Virus record (IMG/VR): IMGVR_UViG_3300025467_000091
Coordinates: 1-20,578 of that record
Strand: one strand, 5' to 3'
DNA: 20,578 nt
DNA from: a virus
The position numbers were made by a program, and so were the translations under genes. This document shows positions 11,803 to 20,578 of this stretch, piece after piece (the stretch's first letter is position 1; every line of letters starts with the position of its first letter). The notes beneath the pieces were generated by a model. The model was not told the DNA's origin. It worked only from the letters and a program-made list of their open reading frames with translations, and made no database searches.

Positions 11803-14054
11803 GTGAGACAGAGCTAGACATTCAAGTTGATTTTGGTGGGGGTCAGATTAACGAGGCCGCGCGCCGTCGCAATGATATTCCCATCTTTAAAACTGGCGGC
11901 GATGTTGTTGAGAATTGGCGCGCATTGGCGACGGGCCAGATTATTCAGCGTCCTGGCCGAGGCGCTATTTATTATGCCGACAGCTATCGCGGAGAATATT
12001 TCCGCGTTTCGACAGGCCAAGAGTTCATGTTGCGCTTTGGCCCGAATAGCGTTGAGATATATGACTTGGTGGGTAATTTTATTTCCGGGTTCAAGGATGC
12101 CAACCGTCTTATCTGGACAGAGCAGACGCTCAATCTGATTAATTGGACGCAAGCCCAAGACGACATTATCATTTGCTATCGAGACCCTAATGGCACGACT
12201 ATTCTGCCTTATTGTTGTTTTTGGGACCGCACAAAGTTTACTTGGACTTATGGCGACTTTGCTTTTGAGGTTAGCCAAGGCGTAACGAAGCAGCCGTTTT
12301 ATCGCCGTGTGTCGCAAGGCGTTGTGCTTTCATATAGCGCGACAACTGGAACCGCGACTGTGACTGCGGCAAATGTCAGCGCGACCGATACTGTTTTTAC
12401 GCAAGACATGGTTGGTCAAACGCTGTCTATTGTTGGTCAGCAATGCACAATTACAAAATACACTGACAGTCGCAATGTTGAGGTAAAGATACAACAACGA
12501 CTGCCGGATAGCATTGCGATTACAGTGGATGATGCTAGGAACTTTTATCCCGGTCAGATTTGTTCGACGGTTAAGTCTTCCATCAAGTTTGAGGTTGGCT
12601 CTGTAAACGTAACCACAAACCAAGTCATCGGCATTATGACGACACAGCTTGTCTATAACGCTGATTTGATTACTCCGAGTTCTGGCTCTGACGCAGACTT
12701 TCTTGTTGGCCCTAATGGTTCATCCAAGATTACAGAGGTTGGTCCTGCTGACCCCGGTAGCCCAACGCTGCAATGGGCGGAAGCTTTCATGTCATCGACA
12801 AGTGGCTATCCTGCTTCTGTGTCTTATGACCGTGACCGCGTTGTGTTTTGTAATTTTCCACAAGCGCAAAATGCTATCATCTGGTCGCAGATTGGCGACC
12901 CTTTTGGCTTTTGGGTTGATAGCGTTGCGTCTGGTCTTAATCCCGGTGCAGGAGCTAACGCAAACTCGTCAATATTTGAGTTAATTGCTGGTTGCCCTCA
13001 GATTTATTATTTAATCGGATGGCAGCAAGGTGAGTTCGTTTTTACTTATCGTGGCGTTTATTTCTTGCCTATTTCTGCTTCCGCGCCATTGCAGCCTGGA
13101 ACATTGTTCTTTGACAAAATAGCGGATGACGGCGTGTCGAACATTCGGCCTGTTACCATCCAAGATGCTATTTTGTTTATCAACCAAGGCTTGAACCGCG
13201 TAGGCGCTATTCGTGCGACGGGTTCTATCACGCGCCCGTTTCTGGCTATCGACGTTGCAGACCTTCACTATGACCTGTTTACCGACCCTGTGTTCCTAGC
13301 GATTACGACAGGTGATGGCGAACGGCCAGAGCGTTATGTCTATGTTGTGAATGGTGATGGCACTTGCGTTGTTGGTAAGGCCGCATTTGGTGGCGATGGT
13401 CAGCCAATGTTTATTGGATGGGCGCCATGGACAAGCCAAGGCTTTGTCAAATGGGTGACGACCAAAGGTTCAAGCGTCTATTTTACGACGCAATATCCTA
13501 CGTCTGGAACGCAGGTTTATACAGTAGAGGTTGAAAGCGAGAAGCTTTATTTTGACCATGCTTTGCTTGTGAACCAAGACAATGGACAGGCTAATCCTCC
13601 CGCTGGCAAAGGTCCGTTTTATCATCTTCCTGCCGGGACAATGATTAGTTTAATGGATGGCAATCGTGATTTGGGCGAGCGCCCAATTGATGCGAATGGC
13701 TTTTTGATTACAGACCCTAGTGAAAACATAGGTTTCCCTAATCTTGTTGGTGGCTTGTTTACGCCGTCTAGGTTTGTTCCTTGGACTTATTTTGACAGAG
13801 TTGGAGACAGGACGAAGCGTTTGAGCATTGCTCGCGCATACGTCAATGTTACTGGCGCGACTGACTTTATGGTGGACAATAAAGTCTTCACGACAAATGT
13901 TTGGGGCAACGATGGTTCTGCACAGCCGACATTGTTGGATGGGGCTTTTCGTATTCGCAAATTAGGACGCGATTGGAAGCAGACTATTCAGATAGTCAAG
14001 CATCGTCCGGGTCCAATTACTATCTGCGAAGTCTCATTGGAGGTTGGAAACTAA
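11799..14054 (+). CDS. Tail tubular protein B / nozzle (gp12-like), 751 aa
   Basis: Forms the tubular tail stub below the adaptor ring. The family signature is clear. The N-terminal GGGQINEAARRRNDIPIFKTG is followed by a beta-rich body, and the diagnostic YDRDRVVFCNFPQAQN then WSQIGDPFGFW occurs at about residues 343-371. Late in the protein come Gly-rich strands and a DWKQTIQIVKHRPGP end. The start is taken as TTG at 11799. It overlaps the previous stop (TTGA) and sits eight bases after a GGCGGGA site, better spaced than the TTG at 11793. The stop overlaps the next ATG (TAATG). Length is close to T7 gp12 (794). Confidence 0.85.
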   Translation: MSETELDIQVDFGGGQINEAARRRNDIPIFKTGGDVVENWRALATGQIIQRPGRGAIYYADSYRGEYFRVSTGQEFMLRFGPNSVEIYDLVGNFISGFKDANRLIWTEQTLNLINWTQAQDDIIICYRDPNGTTILPYCCFWDRTKFTWTYGDFAFEVSQGVTKQPFYRRVSQGVVLSYSATTGTATVTAANVSATDTVFTQDMVGQTLSIVGQQCTITKYTDSRNVEVKIQQRLPDSIAITVDDARNFYPGQICSTVKSSIKFEVGSVNVTTNQVIGIMTTQLVYNADLITPSSGSDADFLVGPNGSSKITEVGPADPGSPTLQWAEAFMSSTSGYPASVSYDRDRVVFCNFPQAQNAIIWSQIGDPFGFWVDSVASGLNPGAGANANSSIFELIAGCPQIYYLIGWQQGEFVFTYRGVYFLPISASAPLQPGTLFFDKIADDGVSNIRPVTIQDAILFINQGLNRVGAIRATGSITRPFLAIDVADLHYDLFTDPVFLAITTGDGERPERYVYVVNGDGTCVVGKAAFGGDGQPMFIGWAPWTSQGFVKWVTTKGSSVYFTTQYPTSGTQVYTVEVESEKLYFDHALLVNQDNGQANPPAGKGPFYHLPAGTMISLMDGNRDLGERPIDANGFLITDPSENIGFPNLVGGLFTPSRFVPWTYFDRVGDRTKRLSIARAYVNVTGATDFMVDNKVFTTNVWGNDGSAQPTLLDGAFRIRKLGRDWKQTIQIVKHRPGPITICEVSLEVGN

Positions 14055-14581
14055 TGGGTGTCGGCGCGGGCATAGGAGCTTTAACGGGCGTCGCGGGTGG
14101 CGTCCTTGGTGGCATGGGTAAAATGCAAGAGGCGGAAACCCAAGCCAAGAATATTGAGATGCAAGGCGTTGCCACTGGTATGCAGGATTGGTGGGAAGCT
14201 GGTCAAATGAACATTGAAGCTTCATTGACCGATTTGCAGAATTCACAGACCGATACATATCTGCGCCAGCAAACCGCTGAAAAAATGGCGAACATAAATG
14301 CCGTTATGGCTGTCACTGGTTCTTCATTTGATAGCCCTTCAAACAATGCCGTTAAAAATCGCTTTCAGACAATGGACGATACGCAGCGCGCACAACAACA
14401 ATGGAATGGTTACATGCAGTCTGAGCAAGACCGCAACCAAGCCAAACTATTATTGATGAGCGGCATGTTGTCGATGATGAACGCGCAAGACAATGCGGGC
14501 AGGACAAGGGCAGCCGGAAGCATGGCGGGAATAGGCTCGATGATTGGTGGCCTTGGAAGTCTTGGCGGCTTATTCGGATAG
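14054..14581 (+). CDS. Internal virion protein, gp14-like, 175 aa
   Basis: Short protein with glycine-zipper-type ends: GAGIGALTGVAGGVLGG at residues 4-20 and GSMAGIGSMIGGLGSLGGLFG at the C terminus, both suited to insert in or cross a membrane. The centre is a long helix with NIEMQGVATGMQDWW and later RFQTMDDTQRAQQQWNGYMQ. Size, position after the nozzle gene and before two large virion proteins, and composition match the T7 gp14 type, which is ejected into the host envelope. GGAGG ten bases before ATG 14054 is a good ribosome site. An earlier in-frame start at 13901 would lie inside the nozzle gene. Confidence 0.72.
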   Translation: MGVGAGIGALTGVAGGVLGGMGKMQEAETQAKNIEMQGVATGMQDWWEAGQMNIEASLTDLQNSQTDTYLRQQTAEKMANINAVMAVTGSSFDSPSNNAVKNRFQTMDDTQRAQQQWNGYMQSEQDRNQAKLLLMSGMLSMMNAQDNAGRTRAAGSMAGIGSMIGGLGSLGGLFG

Positions 14582-14588
14582 GTGAGAC

Positions 14589-17500
14589 ATGGAATTATTC
14601 GGACAACGCAATAACCCGCTGGTCGTTGCTGACTATAAGCAAATGCAGCTTCCCGGTCGTTATTGGGAAAGTCTCGCACAGCAAAAGGTCAGCACTGGTA
14701 AAGGTCTTGAAGCTCTTGGCGCTGGCATTGAAAGCGCGGGCAAAGGTATTGGCGGAGGCATAACTAAGGCTGAGAATGAGGCTGAGAGTAGCGGTGCGCA
14801 AGAGATTACATTTGGCCGCGATGACCAAGGCAGTTTAACTCCGTTATCGGCTGGCTCTGGCAGCTTTTTGTTTGGCGCAAAAGGACCAAGCACAGCGGCA
14901 GGTGGCAGCGACTTCTTTTCTAATTTGTTTGGTGGTGTTGCTCCGCCTGAGGGTAGCGCAGAAGCGATGGGTGCATCTGGCGCTGCAAGTGGCGCTAATA
15001 TTCAGTCGATGGGCCATGCGCTTACTGTCTCGACCATCCAAGCTGCGAATACGACGATTGCTGATGACTTGTTGCAGGCGCGTCAAAAGTTCCAAGGCAA
15101 CCCACAAGCGTTTCAAGAATATTATGTTGGCAAGGCAAATGCAGCGCGTGACAACATTGGCGGCAAGCAGGGTCTAGCCCTTTACAATGCCTATTATCAT
15201 ACAGGCGGTCAGCACTATGCCAACATGGTTGGCGACCAATTTGAGAACCAACGCAATCAAAGTTGGGACCAGATTAACGCAGGCATTAAACAATCGTCTG
15301 ACGATGCTTTTAGCGTAGCGCGCAATTTTACTGGCAGCTTTGACCAATTCAAAAAGACGACTGCCTATAAGAAGGTAACAGAAGGATATAAGTCCTTAGA
15401 GATTAATCCTATCTTCAACGGCAAAATGACGGCTGGTAAAGCGTCACAGCATTTGATGGAGTTGGACAACGACTTAATGAAAAGCCATGCCATAGGGCAG
15501 GCTGAGAGATTGCGTGATGAGCCGGGAGGCAGCGTTGATAAGGCGCAGGCTTGGCTTATTAAAGAGTATAAGAACAAGGGTAAAGACGATGTATTTAACG
15601 TCGCCAACTCTCATATCCTATGGAAGAGTGAGGCGCAGAAGGACGAGATTGAAGCGGTAAACCAGCAAGTTCATACTTTTAACAATGCCTATGCAACGCA
15701 TACTGGCGTCCCTGATTATGCGCAAGTTCAATCTGCTATTCAACATGCGCAATCAATGGGTGCTTTCTCTGCGGCGCATCAGTTGCGCGCTGGTTGGGAA
15801 GCTTACAACGACCGCAAAAATTATAGGGGCGGCGTCCAGGGCACTACGTCTAGGATGGCGGCAGCGACGATTACTACTCCTGGCTATACAGCGCCCGCGA
15901 CTGCTTTGCCTGACTTGGACGCAAACTTTAATGAAGCCAATGATAAATTAAAGATGAACGCGCAGGAGCAGTTTCTTTATGGACTGCATCGCCGCAATGC
16001 TGTTGGAAGCGGTGGGGTTGATAATCCTGACGGCTCGCGTTCTTCTCTAAAACAGATGTCCGTCAATATTGGCGGCAAAGTATATAACCTTCCAACTGTT
16101 TGGAATGGCAAGGCTCTTGACCCTAAGAAGCCCGCTGAAATGGCGGAGATTAGAAAGAATGTCGAGGCGTTAGGGTTAGATAATTTCCCGTCTTACAAGA
16201 CAGAAGCGGAAGCTGAAAAACGCTATAATGATATGCACAAATATATTGACAAGGACATGCAGGCTATCCAGCAATGGAAAACTGCAAACAACCGAAGCCA
16301 TAAAGACTTGCAGGACCACGGTTGGGACGCCAGCCAATTTGATAAAAACGTCCATTTGTTTGGAAGCCGTGGCACTGGCTATGGCGGCATTAACATGGCG
16401 TGGAAGGGCGACTTAAACGGCATTGGTAAAGGCGGCATTTCTCCTAATCAATTGTTCACTTATTTTAAAGGTATTGGCGCAAGTGATAATGAAGCGCGCA
16501 TGTTGACGGGTGCTGCGGCGTCAGAAAGCGGGCTTAACCCAAACGCTGCACATGACCCTGTTAATGGCGTTTATACAGGTCATGGGATGTGGGGCCATAA
16601 GCATGAGCGCATTGATATGCGCGGCATGAATTGGCAGCAACAAGCGTCAGCCGTGTTGCAAGAATTGCGCAGTCGTCCAGAAGGTAAATTAGTTAATTCA
16701 GCGACAACGCCGGAAGAGCTTGCTCGCGCGCAAATGTTTTTTGAGCGACCAAAAGGGTTCACTGAAAACCATCCAGAAGGTGGTCACAATTATACAGGCC
16801 GACTAAATACAATCCGCCGTTTCTATGGATTGAATGGCGGCGCTGAGTTGCCGCAAGTCGCAGCCCCCGGCGACATCCGAACTGGACCTATGCCGCCAAC
16901 GCAGGAACAGATTGGCGCTAATCCTTATCTTGCAACTGCCTATTCCCGCCAAGCACAAGCTGACGCGCATCGTGATATTGCTTATGCCTCTTCACAAATG
17001 CCAGTGATGGAAGCTGCAATTCGCCAAGGCGTTGACCCTGGCACATTACCGCTCGCGCGTATGCAGCAAATGGCAGACCAATATCCAGAGCAGCTAGGCG
17101 AGAAATGGAAGGGCGTCCAGCAAACTATGGAAGCCCATCCTGCCGCCATGGAATTAGCTGGCATGGGTGACGCGCAGCAACGCATCGACGATATTAGAAA
17201 TGTCGCGCGTTCTAATGGTGACTTAGATACGATGGCGTTTGCTGATGAGTTAGAGAAGCAACATGCCGGAATGATTAAGGATTATACGGATAATCCTCAA
17301 CGCTTTGGCGCGCGTAAAGATGTTGGCTATTTACCAGAGCAGCCTCCGCCATTGTCTGATGTTATGAAGGCGCAAGACAAGCAAGACGCTTTTAATAAGA
17401 CTATGGCTATAAAGCGAAAGGCTGGAATTACGCTAGACAATAAGTTTGGCAATGGTGTCGTTGCTAATACGCTTATGAAAGATGATGTTAATTTTATAAC

Positions 17501-18494
17501 AAATGCGATGGCGGCTGACGGCAATACTGCTTCTGGCGTCTTAAAAATGGTCGCGCATATGAATGATGATGAGTTAGCCCATCTTCAAAAAGACGATAAG
17601 TTTAAAGGCGCTATTGTCGGCATGACGATGAGTGATGACATCCAAAAGGTTAGCGCAGCTATGGGCTTTCTCGACCTTCAATGGTCGAAGAACCCTGTCA
17701 AGTTTAATCAAGACTATCCTAGTATGCGGTCGCAAATTGCTAAGTGGCAATCTGACTTGCAGTTTAAGAGCGAGAAGTCTGCGATGGAAAACCGTCGCAT
17801 GGCGCTTGACCCTGGACAGCAAGCAATGCGCGAAACAATGAAAAGTATGGCTAAGACAGAGCTTGACGCCATGAAGCCAGACCAAGCTTTTGCGGCAGTT
17901 GGAAGCTTTAAGAAGCTTGACCAAGCGTTGGAGAATGGCAGCACTTGGGGCGCAAAGGGTGTTGCTTGGGAAGAGTTCAAAGACCTTTATACAGAATATC
18001 GCCAAGCAAATAATGACACGCGCGCGGCAACTGCTTATGCGCAGCGCGACATTCAAATGAAGTGGAATAACTCTGAATTGAACGGTGGCCGCTTCATGGC
18101 TTATCCGCCAGAGATGAATGGTCACTATGCGCCGATTAATGGTTCGACCGATTGGGTTAAGCGTCAGCTAGCCGAAGACGTTTCAAGTCTCGCAGAGCAG
18201 AATGGCTTGAAAAAGGTTCAATGGAACCCGCGCAATGGCGTGTTTGAAGACGGCGTTGAGACCGCGTTGGCAAGCGATACTGATACGCAGAAAGACATTG
18301 CTAATGGTGTCGCGCCTTCCTATCGCATCCTCGTAAAGCAGTCAGACGGTTGGCACGTTATGACGACCAAAGACGCGAACGGAAATTATCAGCCAGCGCG
18401 TTTCCATGCAGATAGGCAGAAGGCTGTTGCCGAAGCTAATGCAGAGTTTATGGCTAAGCGTTCAATGTCTGCATTGTATAACGGGAGCATGTAG
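14589..18494 (+). CDS. Large internal virion protein with lysozyme-like domain, 1301 aa
   Basis: Probable ejection protein of the podovirus core. The N terminus is Gly/Ala/Ser-rich (about 1-150), followed by helical repeats. Residues about 478-560 hold a segment (NPDGSRSSLKQMSVNIGG, LPTVWNGK) recurrent in phage virion proteins, with a following TEAEAEKRYNDMH helix. Residues about 615-746 form a lysozyme/transglycosylase-like domain: LTGAAASESGLNP (catalytic Glu646 by analogy), GHGMWGHKHERID, helix WQQQASAVLQEL, and FFERP near its end, as in phage tail-lysozyme domains. The remaining 550 residues are helical with a C-terminal beta region. It would cut peptidoglycan locally at infection. ATG 14589 follows AGGTGAG. 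Length is similar to T7 gp16 (1318), where the wall-degrading domain is N-terminal instead. Confidence 0.82.
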   Translation: MELFGQRNNPLVVADYKQMQLPGRYWESLAQQKVSTGKGLEALGAGIESAGKGIGGGITKAENEAESSGAQEITFGRDDQGSLTPLSAGSGSFLFGAKGPSTAAGGSDFFSNLFGGVAPPEGSAEAMGASGAASGANIQSMGHALTVSTIQAANTTIADDLLQARQKFQGNPQAFQEYYVGKANAARDNIGGKQGLALYNAYYHTGGQHYANMVGDQFENQRNQSWDQINAGIKQSSDDAFSVARNFTGSFDQFKKTTAYKKVTEGYKSLEINPIFNGKMTAGKASQHLMELDNDLMKSHAIGQAERLRDEPGGSVDKAQAWLIKEYKNKGKDDVFNVANSHILWKSEAQKDEIEAVNQQVHTFNNAYATHTGVPDYAQVQSAIQHAQSMGAFSAAHQLRAGWEAYNDRKNYRGGVQGTTSRMAAATITTPGYTAPATALPDLDANFNEANDKLKMNAQEQFLYGLHRRNAVGSGGVDNPDGSRSSLKQMSVNIGGKVYNLPTVWNGKALDPKKPAEMAEIRKNVEALGLDNFPSYKTEAEAEKRYNDMHKYIDKDMQAIQQWKTANNRSHKDLQDHGWDASQFDKNVHLFGSRGTGYGGINMAWKGDLNGIGKGGISPNQLFTYFKGIGASDNEARMLTGAAASESGLNPNAAHDPVNGVYTGHGMWGHKHERIDMRGMNWQQQASAVLQELRSRPEGKLVNSATTPEELARAQMFFERPKGFTENHPEGGHNYTGRLNTIRRFYGLNGGAELPQVAAPGDIRTGPMPPTQEQIGANPYLATAYSRQAQADAHRDIAYASSQMPVMEAAIRQGVDPGTLPLARMQQMADQYPEQLGEKWKGVQQTMEAHPAAMELAGMGDAQQRIDDIRNVARSNGDLDTMAFADELEKQHAGMIKDYTDNPQRFGARKDVGYLPEQPPPLSDVMKAQDKQDAFNKTMAIKRKAGITLDNKFGNGVVANTLMKDDVNFITNAMAADGNTASGVLKMVAHMNDDELAHLQKDDKFKGAIVGMTMSDDIQKVSAAMGFLDLQWSKNPVKFNQDYPSMRSQIAKWQSDLQFKSEKSAMENRRMALDPGQQAMRETMKSMAKTELDAMKPDQAFAAVGSFKKLDQALENGSTWGAKGVAWEEFKDLYTEYRQANNDTRAATAYAQRDIQMKWNNSELNGGRFMAYPPEMNGHYAPINGSTDWVKRQLAEDVSSLAEQNGLKKVQWNPRNGVFEDGVETALASDTDTQKDIANGVAPSYRILVKQSDGWHVMTTKDANGNYQPARFHADRQKAVAEANAEFMAKRSMSALYNGSM
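16431..16826 (+). other. Embedded lysozyme-like domain of the virion protein
   Basis: This segment encodes residues about 615-746 of the 1301-residue protein. The codon at 16524-16526 is the putative catalytic Glu within A-S-E-S-G-L-N-P, the classical placement for phage tail lysozymes. The segment ends in the FFERP and GRLNTIRRF signature. It is flanked by unrelated sequence, so the domain is inserted mid-protein. Confidence 0.75.
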
Positions 18495-20578
18495 TGCCGA
18501 TATTTGCAGAAGGTAATGACCCGCGTTTTGAAGGAACGACGCCGTTCCGTGGCAATGTTGTTCCTAATGAACCAGAAGAACCAATGAAGTTAGAGGAACG
18601 TCCTAACTTTGTTGATGAGACATTACCTGCGGCATTGAGAACAACAACGTCTTACATGGCGTTGAAAATGATTAATGATAGCGTCAATGGCAAAGCGTCC
18701 CCTACTAACTTTGACCCTAACTTTAACCCATTGAAAGCTGCGGAAGGAACGCCGCTAGAGGGTAAGGTTGACCGTCTCGCTGGCGTTGCGAACAAAGACC
18801 AGTTTGACGCGATGCTTAAACGCGAGATGGACATCCATAACGACCGCAAGACACTGGAAGCTTCTGGCTGGCCGGGAACTGTTGCGTCAGTTGGCGCTGG
18901 CCTTGTTGACCCCGGCTTGTTTCTTATTCCAGGCGCGATTGGCCCTAAAGCGTTAAGCATGACGGCGCGCATGGCATTGGGTGGCGCGGCAGTTGGTGCA
19001 GTCGATGCAGGCGTTAGAACGGCATACGATAGGAATAGGACGCTTGGCGATAACGCCATGACTATTGGCCTGACGACTGCGGCAGGCGGTGTATTAGGTA
19101 AGGCAATCGGCTTTCTTACAAAAGATGAGTTGGCCCATACCATTGACAGCATTGCCGTCGAAAACGGGATTAAGCATTATTCGCAAAAGCAAGACAGGGT
19201 TATTGGCGACGTTTCTCTTAATCGTGAAGTGACGCCATATACGCCGGAGCAAGTTCAAGCAGCGTTAGCTGAAAGGCCGGAAAATCCATACTTGTTGGAT
19301 GATGCTTATGAGGCAGTCAACAAGGGCGAGCCTTATGCAGAAGTCTTGCAAAAGCAAAAGCAGTATGAGCGCGACTATCGTGATTGGTGGAATAAACACG
19401 CCGACAATATTGACCAGATAAAAGCTGAGTATGATGCCGGAGTGCAGGGTAACAGTTTATCGCCACCAACGCCGGAAGAAGTTAATAACCTTGCGGCAGG
19501 CGAGGCGCAGTCTGTCTCGGCAGCAAAGAACACGGACCCTTATGCTTCTGCCGAAGGTCGCAGCTTTAAGCAGAAAGAAGGTGTGTGGGGGTCGAAGCAT
19601 CTAATTAATGCGCTTGGTTTTCTTAGCCCGATTGGTCGCGTCTTTAAGGGCGAAGGCTTGGCGGCAAAGAAATATACGGCAGAGCTCACAGAGACGGCGC
19701 GTGAGTTCGACCAAAGCTTAGAAGGTCTTCCTACGTCTCAACATGGCGGCGCTATTGAGACGACCGTTAATGTTAAGTCTATGCGCAACAACATGACGGT
19801 GCGCGATGCCGCGCGCGATGGCTGGTTGAAGCATTTGCATGGTGAGGCTGGCGGCGTCTTGCAGGGTTTCAAGAGTGACATACAAAGCCTTGCGGGTGGA
19901 CTGCCAAACGGCAAGCTGACTTATTCACAGTTCAAGGCTGAAATATCTAAGGCTCTGCGAAGCGGTGATAAGAATGAAGCTTTTCCAGAAGCGGCAGAAG
20001 CGGCGCGCACAATCCGCGAGAATGTCATTAAGCCGATTGAAGAAGAGTTAAAGACGCTAACCTATTCAGACGGGACGCCCATGCTCGACCCTAATGCGGT
20101 TGCGCCAAAGGGTGATGAAAGCTTTTACTCCCGCATGTGGAACCTGCCTGTCATTCGGTCACGCCAGCAAGAGTTGCGCGGCAAGATTGTTAATTGGTTA
20201 AAAGAAGAACAAGATTATGCGGCAGCGGCGCGCGAGCGGATTATGGCGCACAGTGACCGTGAGGTTGAATTAGGACAGCATATCGACAAGCTAGAAAACG
20301 GTTTGCTGACTATTGAGAAGCGCGTGAATGAGACGGGCATTAGGTTAAGCGAACGCGGTATGGCTGTTCGTGACAATCTAACTGGCGCTGAGAGAATACA
20401 GGAACGCCTCAACATGGTTGAGGAGTTGGCAAGCGAGATGCAGCAAGCAATCGACTATGCGCGGTCAGAGTTTAAAAATCCTGAGAAGCTAGAATATATC
20501 GCTGACTTAGACCGGCAGCTTAAAGAGATACGCAGAGAAGCCGCGCCAATGTCTGAGGCTGAACAAGCGCGCATTGAG
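18494..20578 (+). CDS. Large internal virion / ejection protein, N-terminal 695 residues (partial)
   Basis: The frame stays open from GTG 18494 to the window edge, so the gene is truncated only by the window. The start has GGGAG six bases upstream and overlaps the last base of the previous stop. A Gly/Ala/Leu-rich region at about 127-208 (TVASVGAGLVDPGLFLIPG and MALGGAAVGAVDAG) has the 'GLVDP-hydrophobic' pattern seen in podovirus ejection proteins and could enter membrane. Later come a Pro-rich stretch, FYSRMWNLPVIRSRQQELRG (about 543-562), and long helices with coiled-coil periodicity (from about 575). Its position after the lysozyme-bearing protein fits a T7 gp15/gp16 pair. A different giant phage enzyme (polyvalent virion protein) is possible, because the C terminus is unseen. 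Confidence 0.75.
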   Translation, partial: MPIFAEGNDPRFEGTTPFRGNVVPNEPEEPMKLEERPNFVDETLPAALRTTTSYMALKMINDSVNGKASPTNFDPNFNPLKAAEGTPLEGKVDRLAGVANKDQFDAMLKREMDIHNDRKTLEASGWPGTVASVGAGLVDPGLFLIPGAIGPKALSMTARMALGGAAVGAVDAGVRTAYDRNRTLGDNAMTIGLTTAAGGVLGKAIGFLTKDELAHTIDSIAVENGIKHYSQKQDRVIGDVSLNREVTPYTPEQVQAALAERPENPYLLDDAYEAVNKGEPYAEVLQKQKQYERDYRDWWNKHADNIDQIKAEYDAGVQGNSLSPPTPEEVNNLAAGEAQSVSAAKNTDPYASAEGRSFKQKEGVWGSKHLINALGFLSPIGRVFKGEGLAAKKYTAELTETAREFDQSLEGLPTSQHGGAIETTVNVKSMRNNMTVRDAARDGWLKHLHGEAGGVLQGFKSDIQSLAGGLPNGKLTYSQFKAEISKALRSGDKNEAFPEAAEAARTIRENVIKPIEEELKTLTYSDGTPMLDPNAVAPKGDESFYSRMWNLPVIRSRQQELRGKIVNWLKEEQDYAAAARERIMAHSDREVELGQHIDKLENGLLTIEKRVNETGIRLSERGMAVRDNLTGAERIQERLNMVEELASEMQQAIDYARSEFKNPEKLEYIADLDRQLKEIRREAAPMSEAEQARIE

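Noticed and set aside
13901-14053. Upstream extension of the gp14-like protein
   Set aside because: It overlaps the conserved end of the nozzle gene. The ATG at 14054 has GGAGG and a TAATG junction.
1-20578. tRNA genes, CRISPR arrays, insertion sequences, integrase or attachment sites
   Set aside because: No cloverleaf-like segment, regular spacer array, terminal inverted repeats with transposase, or recombinase motif was found; gene-free gaps are all under about 115 bases.

Overview
The window is a contiguous piece of a tailed double-stranded DNA phage (or prophage) genome with podovirus (short-tailed) morphology. Every supported gene is on the + strand. Genes are packed tightly, with ATGA, TAATG and TTGA start/stop overlaps at most junctions. 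No tRNA, integrase, replication gene, CRISPR array or insertion sequence was recognised. A gene for a small secreted lipoprotein overlaps the end of its upstream neighbour like a spanin gene, which points to a Gram-negative host; the sequence does not identify the genus.

Layout, left to right. (1) 1-1337: a GC-rich/A-T palindromic leader, then seven very small genes. One has a DUF6378-type fold, one is a spanin-like lipoprotein and one is a 29-residue membrane peptide. This stretch is strikingly C-poor on the coding strand. (2) 1334-3926: a tail fibre of 789 residues with 11 shaft repeats in fixed spacings and a glycine-rich tip, then a 71-residue protein and a hairpin terminator. (3) 3970-6189: a small Cys-rich protein, the large terminase subunit, a protein that looks like a permuted papain/NlpC-type fold, and a strong intrinsic terminator. 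(4) 6190-11040: an M/Q-rich protein, portal, a small protein, scaffold, major capsid protein, a putative decoration protein, a 59-residue protein, and a third terminator. (5) 11089-20578: tail tubular proteins A and B, a gp14-like internal virion protein, a 1301-residue internal virion protein with an embedded lysozyme-like domain, and the first 695 codons of another large internal virion/ejection-type protein that runs off the right edge.

Together these genes make and fill the virion. Scaffold and capsid protein form the prohead around the portal, and terminase packages DNA. The two tubular proteins close the portal and form the stub tail, the fibre binds the host, and the last three proteins are probably ejected to degrade cell wall and carry DNA across the envelope. 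The order portal-scaffold-capsid-terminator-tubular A-tubular B-gp14-like-large ejection proteins matches phage T7 genes 8-16, including a terminator just after the capsid block. Terminase, fibre and lysis-type genes sit to the left of the portal instead of at the right end as in T7. No convincing endolysin, holin or small terminase was recognised. I saw no clearly new system. The best leads are the terminase P-loop without its lysine, the modular fibre repeat, the permuted protease-like protein beside terminase and the overprinted gene before the scaffold.
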